51,571 bases of DNA from CAYLRU01 sp964386565 (GTDB taxonomy: Bacteria; Desulfobacterota; Desulfobacteria; Desulfobacterales; UBA5616). Numbering within the stretch: position 1 is the stretch's first letter; each line of letters starts with the position of its first letter. A program made the translations under genes and the position numbers. Positions 50,670 through 51,571 of this stretch are shown in pieces. The stretch covers positions 1-51,571 of the forward strand of contig CAYLRU010000020.1 in assembly GCA_964386565.1 (NCBI GenBank), given 5' to 3'. The notes under the pieces were generated by a model. The model made no database searches, was not told where the DNA came from, and saw only the letters and a program-made list of their open reading frames with translations.

Positions 50670-51571
50670 ATGGCCAGTTTAAGCAGACAGATCAAGAGAA
50701 CCCAGATGAAAAGAGCGCGGAAGGCGAATGAACGGGGAGTCACATCCTTGGATAGAAGTCTTTTGCGGCTTCAGCAACTCGGTGTCGGCGTCGGCGGTGC
50801 CCTGGTGATGATGTCGGCCCCGGCGATCGCCCAGGCCGGCGATGGATTTACCATGACCGTGGACGGCAACACCACCGTCTACAACCAGACCGACATGAAA
50901 GTCTACAACGAGGTGGACAGCTATAACATCGGTGTTGACGAAACCCATATTTACAACCAGCCCTCGGCGGACGCGGTATTTCTCCAGAGCGTCATCGGGC
51001 AGGATCCGTCTTCCATTTTAGGGCAGTTGACCGCCAACGGGCAGGTGTGGATTTTAAATCCCAGCGGCGTGCTCATCGGCTCGGACGCCAGGATCAATAC
51101 GGCCGGTTTCATGGCATCCTCTCTGACCATGGGCGAGGATGATTTTTTTGCCGGCAGGTATGATCTGGACCAGGTCGGCGACGGCGGGTTTGTCATCAAC
51201 AAGGGTGCCATCGATGTTGCAAACGGCGGATATGCCATACTGGCCGGCGCATCTGTCGTCAATGACGGCTACATCACCGCCGACGACGGTGAAGTGGTTC
51301 TTGCCGCAGGCAGGAAGATGGCCTTTGACTTTGACGGTGACGGCATGATCAATTTTGCCGTTGACGAGGCAGTGGCAGCCAGGATCATCGGCCCGGACGG
51401 AGCGGACCTGACCTCCGCCGTTCTGAATTCGGGTGATATTTCCGGTGCCAAGGTTCTCATGACCGCCAGTGCGGCCAGGAGTGTATTTGACGCCGTGGTC
51501 AACAACGAAGGCATCGTGGAAGCCACCTCTGTTTCCACCCAGGGCGGCGTGATCCGTCTGCTGGGCGGCGA
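50670..51571 (+). CDS. Filamentous haemagglutinin-like TpsA exoprotein (partial, N-terminus only)
   Basis: The frame is open for 300 codons to the right edge. An extended signal peptide (about 55 residues: basic start with RQIKRTQMKRARK, hydrophobic LGVGVGGALVMMSAPAIAQA) is followed by a TPS secretion domain of beta-helix type. The domain carries YNQPSADAVFLQSVIGQDPS, the NPSG motif in WILNPSGVLIG, then INTAGFMAS and INKGAIDVANGGYAILAGASVVNDG. AGGAGG lies 7 nt before the ATG. It is the probable substrate of the TpsB gene upstream; the functional C-terminal part is outside the window, so whether it is an adhesin, toxin or haemolysin is unknown. Confidence 0.93.
   Translation, partial: MASLSRQIKRTQMKRARKANERGVTSLDRSLLRLQQLGVGVGGALVMMSAPAIAQAGDGFTMTVDGNTTVYNQTDMKVYNEVDSYNIGVDETHIYNQPSADAVFLQSVIGQDPSSILGQLTANGQVWILNPSGVLIGSDARINTAGFMASSLTMGEDDFFAGRYDLDQVGDGGFVINKGAIDVANGGYAILAGASVVNDGYITADDGEVVLAAGRKMAFDFDGDGMINFAVDEAVAARIIGPDGADLTSAVLNSGDISGAKVLMTASAARSVFDAVVNNEGIVEATSVSTQGGVIRLLGG

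Overview
The window reads as about 51.6 kb of a Gram-negative (diderm) anaerobe, most likely a member of the Desulfobacterota (Desulfobacterales-like). The pointers are LPS genes (lptABC, kdsA, kdsC), an rpoN/ptsN/rapZ cluster, a four-subunit 2-oxoacid:ferredoxin oxidoreductase, a COG1900 homocysteine synthase that uses sulfide, and a plant-type DapB. This placement is inference; no rRNA gene is present.

Layout. (1) 1-975: the 5' part of a type I-F CRISPR cas1, read leftward off the window edge, with a promoter-like sequence. (2) 1427-11402: a long leftward housekeeping block in the order kdsA, kdsC, lptC, lptA, lptB, rpoN, hpf, ptsN, rapZ, PTS EIIA, gap, tpiA, secG, tRNA-Leu(GAG) and its terminator. 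It makes Kdo, exports LPS, regulates through sigma-54 and PTS proteins, and runs lower glycolysis. (3) 11477-11576: 100 Ns flanked by the same 32 bp on both sides, an unmerged contig join. (4) 11840-18912, rightward: M23 peptidase, homocysteine synthase, thpR, recA, alaS. (5) 18980-31000, mostly leftward: dapB, a fused MurU-AmgK enzyme, plsB, then (after one rightward small membrane protein) rnhA, a tightly coupled ugd/nucleotidyltransferase/cysQ/PHP-phosphatase operon, and namZ. (6) 31064-39396, rightward: P-loop ATPase, korDABC, hisC, cmk, rpsA, sppA. (7) 39422-46849: a leftward yciO, then rightward guaB, dnaE and manC. (8) 46818-48267, leftward: three small genes, two of them TPR paralogues. 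(9) 48268-51571, rightward: a two-partner secretion system, with the TpsA exoprotein running off the right edge.

The most notable non-gene structure is a family of about 105-126 bp dispersed intergenic repeats with terminal hairpins. Five copies (4253, 6472, 9910, 16107 and 40189) occur in both orientations, three of them inside the rpoN/LPS operon. A second class consists of degenerate 7-bp-period arrays just upstream of rnhA, sppA and dnaE. On the metabolic side, NamZ and the MurU-AmgK fusion together suggest a MurNAc salvage route from peptidoglycan to UDP-MurNAc.
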